This document shows positions 18,856 through 26,848 of a stretch of 64,000 nucleotides of DNA, piece by piece. Source of the DNA: Roseiarcus sp963780825. Its GTDB lineage: Bacteria > Pseudomonadota > Alphaproteobacteria > Rhizobiales > Beijerinckiaceae. How positions within the stretch are numbered: the stretch's first letter is position 1; each line of letters begins with the position of its first letter. A program made the translations under genes and the position numbers. Below the pieces are notes generated by a model. The model was not told the DNA's origin and did not search any database. It saw nothing but the letters and a program-made list of their open reading frames with translations. The stretch is from assembly GCA_963780825.1 (NCBI GenBank), contig CAWADL010000008.1:248001-312000 (forward strand), written 5' to 3'.

Positions 18856-20311
18856 ATGACGGAACCTTGCGATCTCGATGCCTCCGTCGCCCGGCGGTTG
18901 ATTGGCGCCCGGAAACTCGCGCCAACTGAACTGCTGGAGAGTTGCATAGCCCGGATCGAGGCGGTCAACCACGCCGTGAACGCGATGGTCGCCTTCGACT
19001 TCGAGCGGGCGCGAGCGACGGCGAAAGCCGGCGACGATGCAGTCGTGCGCGGCGACGCGCTGGCGCCGCTGCATGGCTTGCCGCTCGGGGTGAAAGATCT
19101 GGAGCCTACGGCCGGTCTGCGCACCACATGGGGCAGTCCGCTGTTTCGCGACCATGTTCCCGATGTCGATCAGGGCGCGGTGGCCCGGGCCCGCGCCGCC
19201 GGCGCGATCGTGATCGGAAAGACCAACGTCCCGGAATTCGGGCTCGGGGCGAACACCCGCAATCCCGTCTACGGAGCGACCGGCAATCCGTTCAACCCGG
19301 TTCTGTCGGCCGCGGGTTCGTCAGGCGGCTCCGCCGTCGCGCTCGCGACCGGGATGACGCCGTTGGCGACAGGTTCCGATACTGGCGGCTCGCTTCGCAA
19401 CCCAGCGGCGTTTTGCGGCGTCGTCGGCTTCCGCCCGACGCCGGGGCTGGTTCCGGACGAGAGCCGCGGCCTCGGCGCGTCTGGACTTGGCGTGCTCGGA
19501 CCTATGGCGCGCACTGTGGTTGATGTGGCCATGCTGCTCGCGGCGATGAGCGGCGAAGATTCTCGGGACATGTTGAACCGCGTCGGCGCCACAGCGCTTG
19601 GGGAATGCGACCTCAGCAGCCTTCGGGTCGCGATCACCGAGGATTTCGGCTTTGCGCCGACCGCGCGCGAGGTGCGAGCGACCTTCGGCCGGCAAGACCG
19701 CTCTCTTTCGTCATCTGTTTGCGCGATGCGAAGTCGCGACGCCGGATTGCAGCGGCGCCGATGAAGCCTTTGCCGTGCTGCGCGCGGTCGGCGTTCTCGC
19801 CGCGCATGGCGCGAAGGTTCGCGAGCATCCCGCGCTGTGCGGCCCGAACCTGCACGCCAACATCGAAGAGGGGATGCGCTATTCCGCGCTCGACGTCGCC
19901 CGCGCGATGGCGACGCAGACCGCGATCTATCAGCGATGGCAGAGGTTCTTTGCCGATTACGACGTCATTATTTCGCCGTCGATCACCATCTCTCCGCGCC
20001 CATGGACGGAGCTCTATCCTCAGGAGATCGACGGCCGCCCGACCGCGAGCTATTTCCATTGGCTCGCGCTCGCCTACGCGGTCACGATCGTCGGGCACCC
20101 CGCGATTTCCTTGCCTGTCGGCTTGGACGCGGCGGGAATGCCGTTCGGCCTGCAGATTGTCGGCGCGCGCGGGGCGGACGCGAAGGTGCTGGCGGTCGCG
20201 GCGGCGCTGGAGCGCGAGTTGGCCGGCGATCCGAGAACGGCTCGGCCTGTGCCGGATATAGCGGCGCTGCGTCGGGCGGCGGCGCTGGCGGAGATGCCTG
20301 GGTTCAGGTGA
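18856..20311 (+). CDS. Amidase-signature hydrolase (one frameshift)
   Basis: About 485 aa. Catalytic elements are clear: Lys in GLPLGVKDLEPTAGLRTTWG, the glycine/serine loop in SAAGSSGGSAVALATG, and the cis-Ser/Ser region ATGSDTGGSLRNPAAFCG. The first frame runs to about 19690, after which the protein continues as HLFARCEVATPDCSGADEAF, SPSITISPRPWTELYP and AYAVTIVGHPAISLPVGLD. The ATG at 18856 is preferred to the TTG five codons earlier. It is divergent from the acylase with a shared 286-bp region containing operator 3. Similar to the amidase at 7040-8533 but clearly a different member, so not a recent duplication. Confidence 0.88.
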
Positions 20312-20389
20312 ACTACGAGGGCAATGAATATCTGAGATGTTATAGTAGGAAGTGATTGTGTCACGTCCGCTTAAGTTCGACGAGCGGGT

Positions 20390-20952
20390 CTACTTAGTGA
20401 ATTGTCGGACGAGAACATCCAATCGTATCCTCGGCGCCTGCGGCGGGAATACGTTCCGTTTGCGCGAGCACGACCAGTCCGTGCAATGCGCTCCACAGCA
20501 CTTCGGCCAAAAATTCCGGCTCTTGCCGATCGGGCCCGAGGGCGGCGACCAACTCGTCGAAGCCGGCGCGAAGAGCGGGCGGCGTTTCCTCGCTGGCGAA
20601 CTTGATCTTGGTTGGCAGGACGAACATCGCCTCGTAGATAACCGGCTGCGAACGGGCAAAATCGAGATAGGCGGCGCAGACGTTGCGCAGGATGTCCGGA
20701 GCGCCGGGGACGTTCGCCGCTTCTCAATCGCGTTGCAAGCTCCTCGAATCCTCGCGTGGCCACCGCGGCCATGATGTCGGCCTTGCCCTTGAAGTGGCTG
20801 TAGAGAACCGGCTGGCTATAGTCGATTAGCCCCGCGAGACGGCGCGTGGTGACCGCGTCCCAGCCCTCGGCTTCGGCCAGTTCGCACGCGGTCGCCAGGA
20901 TCAGTTCATAGCGCTCCGCGCGCTGGCGCTCTCTGCGTTCGGCGATCGACAT
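20390..20952 (-). CDS. TetR-family regulator (frameshifts)
   Basis: The N-terminal HTH is typical: ERYELILATACELAEAEGWD, TTRRLAGLIDYSQPVLYSHF, KGKADIMAAVATRGFEELA. A shift near 20720 breaks the ligand domain, which continues as VLPTKIKFASEETPPALRAG and ALHGLVVLAQTERIPAAG, and a final shift near 20430 leads to RLDVLVRQFTK with the stop at 20390. About 188 aa. It is divergent from the DUF4267-like gene. The shared 100-bp region holds an inverted repeat over a promoter, so I infer autoregulation and control of the divergent membrane genes. Confidence 0.85.
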
Positions 20953-20986
20953 CGAAATATCCTAGCAACGACCGAATTTTTGTCAA

Positions 20987-21028
20987 TGCTAGATTTTTCT
21001 TGACATCGAATCTAGCAGCGATAGGAAT
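20987..21028 (+). promoter_or_regulatory. TetR operator overlapping a sigma70-type promoter
   Basis: The inverted repeat TGCTAGATT (20987-20995) and AATCTAGCA (21009-21017) has perfect 9-bp arms around a 13-bp spacer. The spacer contains TTGACA (21000-21005), a consensus -35 box, with a possible -10 (TAGGAA) about 16-17 bases downstream. A repressor bound here would block transcription of the gene at 21053. Confidence 0.65.
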
Positions 21029-21052
21029 ATCTGCAGCTGACAGGAGTTCGCT

Positions 21053-21441
21053 ATGGCGCTCGATCGGCTACACCCTCTCCGGCCTGATCGCGGTCGCGAT
21101 TATGTTCATCGGCGCCGCGCTTTCTGTGGGACCCCGCTGCGGCTTCAAGCGGCTTCGGCATTGCCAATTCTCCCTCGCCATCGACCGGATTTACCGCGTG
21201 GCTGGCCGTGAAGGGCGGGCGAGACATCGTGTCCGGCCTGTTTGTCTTCCTGCTGATGGCGAACGGATCGCCGCGCTTGCTCGGCGAATTCCTGCTCGTC
21301 GCCAGCCTCATCGCCTTCGGCGATGCGGCGACCGTCCTTCGATCGGGCGGAAGCCGAGCCGCCGCCTTCGGCATTCATGGCCTGACGGGCTGGTCATTGT
21401 CGCAGCGGGCGCGATCCTCATCGGCGCGAGCCAACGGATAG
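21053..21441 (+). CDS. Small membrane protein, DUF4267-like (frameshifts)
   Basis: About 128 aa with four predicted membrane helices. The start ATGGCGCTCG follows CAGGAG. After an immediate shift the frame reads RSIGYTLSGLIAVAIMFIGA. Then come WLAVKGGRDIVSGLFVFLLM, GSPRLLGEFLLVASLIAFGD and FGIHGLTG with a last hydrophobic helix. The pattern GxRD...G in the second helix is that of DUF4267 proteins, which are often under a divergent TetR. The end is uncertain because the last helix reads in another frame (LVIVAAGAILIGASQRIG). Function unknown. Confidence 0.65.
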
Positions 21442-21450
21442 GAGCCGATC

Positions 21451-21802
21451 ATGGCGATACTTCAGGTTCCCATAGCAAGCGCCCTTGCGTGGCTGCTGGC
21501 GTTTGCCTTCGCCGGCGCCGGCCTATTCAACGCCCTGGGCGGCGCGGCCGCGCAGGCGCAGTTTGTGCGCTGGGGTTATCCCGCGTGGTGGAACTTCGTC
21601 ACCGCCGCGCTCGAAGTGCTTGGCGCCGCGCTCATCGTTGTTCCCGCAAACGCGAATTTGGGGATTGGCGCTCGCGGCCATGGTGTTGATCGCCGCGATC
21701 GCCACCGTCACATGGCGTGGGGAATACAGGCATTTGCCGCCGGGCGTGGCGCTTGCCGCGATGGTCGGCATCGAATGGGCGCTTTGGTTGGCGAAGGAGT
21801 AG
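21451..21802 (+). CDS. DoxX-like small membrane protein (one frameshift)
   Basis: About 117 aa with four hydrophobic helices: SALAWLLAFAFAGAGLFNAL, a segment with FVRWGYPAWWNFVTAALEVL, then after a shift near 21655 WGLALAAMVLIAAIATVTWR and VALAAMVGIEWALWLAKE. The RWGYP element and the four-helix plan are typical of the DoxX_2 family. The role is not known for this gene. It lies 9 bases after the DUF4267-like gene, probably in the same transcript under the TetR. Confidence 0.72.
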
Positions 21803-21808
21803 GGCGCC

Positions 21809-22286
21809 ATGATCGAGACGTTCTTGCGATACGATGCGGCCGACTAACTGAAGACCAGAAGACATCAGCGTCTACCTCGAAGCGAGCGCCGAGGAGAACG
21901 ATCCCGCGCAGATGTCGCTGGCGTTGGGCGCTATCGCGCGCTCGCGAAACATGAGCCAGGTGGCGCAAGACGCGGGGTTGACCCGCGAGGGACTCGAAAA
22001 AGCGCTCTCGGCGGAAGGCAACCCGAGGTTCGCGACCATAACGAAGATCGCACGCGCGCTCGGTTTGCGGCTGAGGTTTGAGCCGGCGAAGTCGTTGGCG
22101 CGGCTATCATCGATTGCTGGCTTCCTGGAGATCGCGCCGCCGGACGAGGCGCTGTCGCGGCTGGGGAGCCTGGTGTTGCTCGGCATGACACCGCGGCTGC
22201 ACTGCGCGAAATGCGATCAAAAATTATCATTCATGGAGTTTTGCTCCGGATATGACGTCGTTACCTGCTTTTTGTTTTGGAAATAA
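21809..22286 (+). pseudogene. Orphan addiction-module antidote, HI1420 family, interrupted
   Basis: The start MIETFLRYDAAD matches the family (which continues YLKTEEDI), but the codon after the first 12 residues is TAA at 21845-21847 where a Tyr codon is expected. One extra base follows near 21858, after which the family sequence resumes: ISVYLEASAEENDPAQMSLA, LGAIARSRNMSQVAQDAGLT, REGLEKALSAEGNPRFATIT and KIARALGLRLRFEPA. The normal protein ends about here (22085). The frame instead runs on 67 codons into AT-rich sequence, so the natural stop was also lost. The RelE-like partner toxin usually encoded just upstream is absent. A nonsense codon, a shift and a lost stop point to a real pseudogene, though the shift could be a consensus error. 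Confidence 0.72.
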
Positions 22287-22413
22287 CACAGACTTCAAAT
22301 AACAACTATCCCGAGCGAGGGTAAAGAAGAAGCACGTTCGGTCAATACGACATGTGTTTCTGCACGTCTGCAATGATGAAGGTGAGAATGATCGTAAATT
22401 AGCGCCTACATAA

Positions 22414-22678
22414 CTAATCTCCGGTTCGTTTTTCTCCCATAATATATCCTGTTGGCTTGGTTGGTCCGGCGAGAAGCGACTCGGAAGGCGATTGCGAATT
22501 ACCGTAACGACGACCTATTTCGAAAATGGCTCCCGCCGCAGACGCCAATACTGCAATTATCGCGACGAGATCAGTCACCCGTAAGGCGTAGAACAGTTGC
22601 CAAACCCTGATCGAACTCCGGCTCTAGTAACGAGGGGCGTTCAGGCGCAGACGCTTTGGTCTCGGATGGATCGCCCAT
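22414..22678 (-). CDS. Possible small single-helix membrane protein (likely one frameshift)
   Basis: A 35-codon frame starts at 22678 (MGDPSETKASAPERPSLLEP) after GGGGG at -8 and ends at 22571. A second frame starting GTG at 22578 reads VTDLVAIIAVLASAAGAIFE then IGRRYGNSQSPSES and ends at 22414. Removing one G from the GGG near 22581 would join them into one ~88-aa protein with a soluble acidic start, one membrane helix and a basic tail. Either reading is a small membrane protein of unknown function at the edge of the low-GC island. Low certainty, because no homologue is recognised. Confidence 0.35.
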
Positions 22679-22880
22679 CACTGATCCCCCTTGTTCTCGG
22701 TGATGACAAAGCGATGTAGAGCAATGGCAAGTCGCCGCTCCTTCGAACCGCTATCGAACATGCAATGCATTATTACTTTTGGAGCGTCTCCGTAACCCCC
22801 TTAAATCCCCGTGGCGCCTCATCCCTCAAAAAGGTTTTTTCAGGCGTAACGAAGATAGGGAAGTGTGGCCGTGCGCGGGA

Positions 22881-22978
22881 TTTACGCGGAGATGATACCG
22901 ATTGCATAGTTGCGTTGCTTTTGTCAGCATCGCGCTCTGCAAGGTGTGAACGTGTAATCGGTATCATGTCCCCGTAAA
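22881..22978. repeat. TIR element copy A
   Basis: A ~98-bp imperfect palindrome. The left end TTTACGCGGAGATGATACC is mirrored by the right end GGTATCATGTCCCCGTAAA. The inner part GCGTTGCTTTTGTCAGC and TGCAAGGTGTGAACGTGTAA is shared by the other copies. It lies in a gene-free stretch (22679-23451) in which I see nothing else but copies B and C. Confidence 0.85.
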
Positions 22979-23054
22979 GAAGCTTTGGAGCTTGTGGGAA
23001 CTTATGGAAAAGCGCGACATAACCGATCTCCTGCATATCTCGAAGGAGATAGGA

Positions 23055-23155
23055 TTTACGGGGACATGATACCGATTGCATAGTTAGCGTTGCTTTTGTC
23101 AGCGTCACGCTCTGCAAGATGTGAATGAGTGTAATAGGTATCCTGTCCCCGTAAA
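23055..23155. repeat. TIR element copy B
   Basis: 101 bp. The left end TTTACGGGGACATGATACC is followed by GATTGCATAGTTAGCGTTGC. The right end reads AATAGGTATCCTGTCCCCGT then AAA. This is the best-preserved left end, with two differences in the right end. Confidence 0.87.
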
Positions 23156-23240
23156 GCCCCGTAAAGCCCCGCGAAGTAATTGGCGCAGTTCCTATCGTTC
23201 TACACAAAATTTACTTGGATTTACGGGATATACAGGGATG

Positions 23241-23333
23241 TAAGAGGACATGATACCGATTGCATAGTTAGCGTTGCTTTTGTCGGCGCTCTGCAAGATG
23301 TGAATGAGTGCATAGGTATCCTGTACACGTAAA
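23241..23333. repeat. TIR element copy C (degenerate ends)
   Basis: About 93 bp. The left end is damaged (TAAGAGGACATGATACC) and the right end reads GGTATCCTGTACACGTAAA. The inner part has lost several bases (TGTCGGCGCTCTGCAAG). It is preceded by a second partial left end (TTACGGGATATACAGGG). Confidence 0.78.
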
Positions 23334-23451
23334 GCCAGTAAACCCAATTTCCAAGTGTCAGCCTCGTGCTAAAGGGCCGACTTACATTGATTGTGGCGGA
23401 CCTCTTGTCGCGATAGGGTTTTGTGGATAAGCGTTACGGCCGGAGATTGCG

Positions 23452-24264
23452 ATGGGTCATGCTGCTAACCTCGGTCCCGAGTCGTTGCCTCCTCCTTCTC
23501 CGGGCGGCACTGGAGCTGATCTGACCAGCCGAGTTTCCAATTTGGAAGGAGCACAATCAGTCCTAAAAGAGCAAATAGCTACTGTATACAAGGGGGAGTT
23601 GTGGTTTTTTAAAAGAGTTATGTGGTTCATAAGTATATTTGCAGTGTTGGGTGGCTTCTTTGCAGTAGGTTCATATAAAATAAATGAAGCTAGATTGGAT
23701 GATGCGATAAAACGTGTGGATGAGGCCTTGGGAAAGGTAACGCCATCATCGCTTCGCATAAATACATTATATGGAGAGTCAATTAACGGGAAATACGATT
23801 TAAGATTAGAATCTGGCCATGGCGGCAAAGATTATTTTCAATTATATATTGTTTTTGATGTTCGGGTCAGTACAGACAATGAGCATGGTATAGCAAAAAT
23901 AGTTGGAGTAAATGCGTCATATAGTGGAGATATAGTCGAAATTATGTCTACAGGGAAAAATGGAGCAGATTCAGATACTGCAAAAAGATTACAAGCCGGC
24001 GTTTTTAGTGCAATTGGTCCGGTCTATGTTGGAAGTATACCGGTGGAAGTTGAATTTAGTCTGTATAGCGATCGGGTAACATGCGAAGGTGGTCAGCTAC
24101 TTATTGATAAATTACGTACCAAAAAAGATATAGGTAAAATAGTGGTGACGCTACTGACCGATAATCCTGCGACAAATATTGTTTCCGTGCCATTTAATGT
24201 TTTATCCAGAGAATCTATTGCAAATCTTACATGCAACGAATACGAACGTAAACCTAAAGAGTGA
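23452..24264 (+). CDS. Uncharacterised membrane-anchored coiled-coil protein of the low-GC island
   Basis: A 270-aa protein with AT-rich codon use unlike its neighbours. Residues 1-30 are a Gly/Pro-rich tail, and residues 24-45 (LTSRVSNLEGAQSVLKEQIA) form a short coiled coil. Residues about 53-75 (FFKRVMWFISIFAVLGGFFA) are a membrane helix, and 80-95 (ARLDDAIKRVDEALGKV) a second short coil. The rest (100-270) is rich in alternating hydrophobic residues, as in a beta-sandwich, probably outside the cytoplasm or facing it as one domain. I recognise no family. The gene is intact, flanked by copies of the TIR element on both sides, and likely acquired by transfer. The ATG at 23452 follows a GGAG at about -9. 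Confidence 0.7.
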   Translation: MGHAANLGPESLPPPSPGGTGADLTSRVSNLEGAQSVLKEQIATVYKGELWFFKRVMWFISIFAVLGGFFAVGSYKINEARLDDAIKRVDEALGKVTPSSLRINTLYGESINGKYDLRLESGHGGKDYFQLYIVFDVRVSTDNEHGIAKIVGVNASYSGDIVEIMSTGKNGADSDTAKRLQAGVFSAIGPVYVGSIPVEVEFSLYSDRVTCEGGQLLIDKLRTKKDIGKIVVTLLTDNPATNIVSVPFNVLSRESIANLTCNEYERKPKE

Positions 24265-24403
24265 TCACGATGTGGGTGCGCCGAAGAATATCTGCGCCTA
24301 ACGGCTCTCGCCCGTCGTTGGCGACACTTACATATTCATCTGCCTGAAGCCAAGGAAGTCCACAAATGGCGCCGGGCTAGCGTAGGGCTTTACAGTAGGT
24401 GGA

Positions 24404-24499
24404 TTTACGGGGACATGATACCAATTGCATATTGCGTTCCGTTTCCAGGGTAACGCTCTGCAGATGTGGATGGGTGTAATCGGTATCATGTCACGTAAA
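24404..24499. repeat. TIR element copy D
   Basis: 96 bp. The left end TTTACGGGGACATGATACC and right end GGTATCATGTCACGTAAA flank a more diverged middle (CGTTCCGTTTCCAGGGTAAC). It sits between the two island genes and ends 15 bp before the next start codon, so it would be in the leader of that gene. Confidence 0.85.
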
Positions 24500-24513
24500 G
24501 CCGTATAGCCACG

Positions 24514-25219
24514 ATGAAAATTTGCGCTACCATTATGGCGCTTCCATCCCTTTGGGATGCCGTCATCTCCGGGACTTCCGACGAAGCCATTACCCACAAA
24601 TTTTTGATTTGGGGAAGTTTGATTGGTGAAGCGCTTGTCGCTATTGGAATCTTACTGGAAATAGAACCGCCACTTGATAGTAAAAAGGTGTCGTCGTTCG
24701 CTGCGGTCATAATCGGCGTAGTCGTAAGCGCGGCCGGAACGTTGCTTTTATTGAATTTTGACGAGGCCATAAGCTCAAAACAACAGGGTGAGATTTCGCG
24801 TCGCGACAGATCGCGCCTCGGAAGCAATCGGCCGCGCTGCTGAGTTGGAAAAAGAAGCCGCAGAACTTAAGCTGCAAGCCGCGGACGCCGATATAAAGGC
24901 AAGCGCAGCGAACGAACGCGCGGCGCAAATTGAGCAGGCGGCAGCTTGGAGGGTTTTGATGCCTGACCAAATGGATCGCTTCGTGAGCAGTCTAAAGTCT
25001 TCCAACCATAAAATACAAATTGCGTTCATGGAAGGCGACCCAGAAAGTCACTTCCTAGAATTGCAGTTCGGACAGGCAGTGCATTTGGCAGGCTGGGAAT
25101 ACGGCTCTTGGGAGGTCCACCTAAACGGAGTTATATTGTTCGGTCTATCTGTTCTCGGTGAGTCAACACAAGCAGATGCCAAGCGCAGCCTTATGCAGGC
25201 CCTATCCGCTGCAGAATAG
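24514..25219 (+). CDS. Uncharacterised two-helix coiled-coil protein of the low-GC island (one frameshift)
   Basis: The first frame begins MKICATIMALPSLWDAVISG, has two membrane helices (FLIWGSLIGEALVAIGILLE and VSSFAAVIIGVVVSAAGTLL) and then a charged stretch. Near 24800 the frame shifts, and a coiled coil follows (ASEAIGRAAELEKEAAELKL, QAADADIKASAANERAAQ). A C-terminal domain has MPDQMDRFVSSLKSS and AFMEGDPESHFLELQFGQAV. The joined protein is about 234 aa. This plan (two helices, Ala/Glu coil, then a small domain starting with a Q-R/M-aspartate helix) is seen in uncharacterised proteins of other alphaproteobacteria. No function is known to me. The coil architecture resembles the gene at 23452. 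Confidence 0.65.
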
Positions 25220-25471
25220 GGGCAGACACATTGGACAGATTACCTGGACAAGGATGGGAAGGAAGCGGAGGATATCCGCAAGGCGAAGTCACACTCTTAA
25301 TCGGCTCAAAATTTCCTCCAAAAATGCCGATTGTGCGGAGATCGCCTACTCCATAGGCGCGCGGGTTTTAAGGCGAACAACCTTTATTTTCTTATTGGAT
25401 GGCGAAATAGCTGCCAATCTCAGATGGGGCGAAATCAGCGCCGCTCTCATCGCTCTTCCCAAGACGCAAAT

Positions 25472-25566
25472 TTGGGAGCTAGTGCCGATTGCATCGTCCG
25501 CGTTACTTTAGTCAGCGTCACGCTGCAAGATATGAAGAAGTGTAATTGTATTATTTCCCGCTTAAA
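25472..25566. repeat. TIR element copy E (strongly degenerate), head of repeat unit 1
   Basis: The ends are eroded (left GGGAGCTAGTGCCGATTGCA, right GTAATTGTATTATTTCCCGC), but the middle CGTTACTTTAGTCAGCGTCA and CGCTGCAAGATATGAAGAAG aligns with copies F and G. A spacer shared with the other two units (CCAGGACGTTAAATCTCCTG) follows. The preceding stretch 25220-25471 shows no gene I can support. Confidence 0.7.
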
Positions 25567-25635
25567 GCCGATCGGCGACGACTTGGGCCAGGACGTTAAA
25601 TCTCCTGCTGCCGCTAATGTATAAATGCGCTTCTA

Positions 25636-25766
25636 TCAGGCGATGATGCGCAGAGCGCTGAGCCGCGAAAAGTCACGGTCGTGCGTTACCAGTGCATCGG
25701 CGTTGATCTCAAGGGCGCTGGCGGCCTGCACGGCGTCGGGCCAGTCAGGCCGTATGCGGCGCGCGA
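25636..25766 (-). pseudogene. vapC 3' remnant, repeat unit 1
   Basis: 131 bp matching the last codons of the vapC at 26423-26848, including the stop (TGA at 25638-25636) and the region coding for LVTHDRDFSRLSALRIIA. The match ends where TIR element copy F begins at 25767. No start or catalytic N-terminus remains, so it cannot make an active toxin. Confidence 0.8.
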
Positions 25767-25861
25767 TTTACGGGGACATGATACCGATTGCATCGTTTGC
25801 GTTGCTTTAGTCAGCGTCACGCTGCAAGATGTGAAGAAGTGTAATCGTATGTCCACGTAAA
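25767..25861. repeat. TIR element copy F, head of repeat unit 2
   Basis: 95 bp. The left end TTTACGGGGACATGATACC is intact, and the right end is shortened (AATCGTATGTCCACGTAAA). It is nearly identical to copy G, including GTTTGCGTTGCTTTAGTCAG. It directly truncates the vapC remnant of unit 1, and a ~60-bp spacer to the next vapC copy follows. Confidence 0.87.
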
Positions 25862-25928
25862 GCCGATCGCAACAGCGGGGCCAGGAAGTTAAACCTCCTG
25901 ACGCCGCTAATGTATAAATGCACTCCGA

Positions 25929-26249
25929 TCAGGCGATGATGCGCAGAGCGCTGAGCCGCGAAAAGTCACGGTCGTGCGTTACCAGTGCATCGGCGTTGAT
26001 ATGAAAAGCGCTTGCGGCCTGCACCGGCGTCGGGCAATTTCAGGCGCCGTAGGCGGCGCAGAAGACGAGCCGCGCCTTCGGCTATGTCGGCGTCAGAAAC
26101 GGCACAACCCGCCAACTTTCGAGCAGCGCGCGATAGCGTCGGGCAAGCGCTTCGTCGCCGGCTTTCAGCGGGCCGGTCAGCACCTCGGCGAATCGTGACC
26201 GGGCTCACGGCAAACCGTACTGAACCCGCTGCGTGGGCCTCGAAAACGG
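25929..26249 (-). pseudogene. vapC 3' remnant, repeat unit 2
   Basis: About 320 bp covering roughly the last three quarters of vapC, with several small insertions relative to the intact copy (for example near 26025, 26055 and 26098) that break the frame. It stops at the codons matching AHAAGSVRFAVSP and runs into TIR element copy G at 26261. The truncated start and multiple lesions make this a true pseudogene. Confidence 0.82.
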
Positions 26250-26260
26250 ATTTACCGGGA

Positions 26261-26355
26261 TTTACAGGGACATGATACCGATTGCATCGTTTGCGTTGCT
26301 TTAGTCAGCGTCACGCTGCAAGATGTGAAGAAGTGTAATCGTATGTCCACGTAAA
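26261..26355. repeat. TIR element copy G, head of repeat unit 3
   Basis: 95 bp, with left end TTTACAGGGACATGATACC and right end identical to copy F. A second partial left end (TTTACCGGGA) precedes it. The same ~60-bp spacer and then the complete vapC follow, so unit 3 is the only full-length unit. Confidence 0.87.
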
Positions 26356-26422
26356 GCCGATCGCAACAGCGGGGCCAGGAAGTTAAACCTCCTGATGCCG
26401 CCAATGTATAAATGCGCTTCTA

Positions 26423-26848
26423 TCAGGCGATGATGCGCAGAGCGCTGAGCCGCGAAAAGTCACGGTCGTGTGTTACCAGCGCATCAGCGTTGATCTCAAG
26501 AGCGCTGGCGGCCTGCACGGCATCGGGCCATTTCAGGCCGTAGGCGGCGCGAAGGCGAGCCGCGCCTTCGGCTATGTCGGCGTCGAACGGCACAACCCGC
26601 CAACTTTCGAGCAGCGCGCGATAGCGTCGGGCAAGCGCTTCGTCGCCGGCTTTCAGCGGGCCGGTCAGCACCTCGGCGATAGTGACCGGGCTCACGGCAA
26701 ACCGTACTGAACCCGCTGCGTGAGCCTCGAAAACGGGGCGGAAACGCGCCGCAAAGCGCGGGTGGTCCTCGAGCGTGTAGATGATCGGGGCGCTATCGAG
26801 CCACAGCAACGCCCCTTCGCGCAAGCCTTCGAGAGTTACCGGCCCCAT
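26423..26848 (-). CDS. vapC: VapC-type PIN-domain toxin
   Basis: A 141-aa PIN-domain ribonuclease. Acidic metal-binding positions are visible: Asp in LWLDSAPIIYTLEDHP, Glu in SPVTIAEVLTGPL, Asp in GLKWPDAVQAASALEI, and the last pair in LVTHDRDFSRL. VapC toxins cut tRNA or rRNA when their antitoxin is lost. The start ATG lies inside the antitoxin gene, with a 13-bp overlap, as in most vapBC operons. The copy is intact, and its 3' portion is repeated twice downstream (25636-25766, 25929-26249). Confidence 0.9.
   Translation of the reverse strand: MGPVTLEGLREGALLWLDSAPIIYTLEDHPRFAARFRPVFEAHAAGSVRFAVSPVTIAEVLTGPLKAGDEALARRYRALLESWRVVPFDADIAEGAARLRAAYGLKWPDAVQAASALEINADALVTHDRDFSRLSALRIIA

Noticed and set aside
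7040..20311. Interpretation of the 7-20 kb cluster as a block of true pseudogenes
   Set aside because: The same single-base shifts occur in essential genes. The corrected proteins are complete with intact active sites, and start/stop overlaps are kept. Error is the simpler explanation, though real decay of one or two members cannot be excluded.
22881..26355. The repeated ~95-bp elements as integron attC sites with a toxin-antitoxin cassette array
   Set aside because: The ends are TTTACGGGG/CCCCGTAAA, not the GTTRRRY/RYYYAAC core sites. Genes do not lie one per element in one direction, and there is no integrase.
22881..26355. The same repeats as a CRISPR array
   Set aside because: The repeats are ~95 bp, palindromic, unevenly spaced and separated by genes. 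No cas genes are present.
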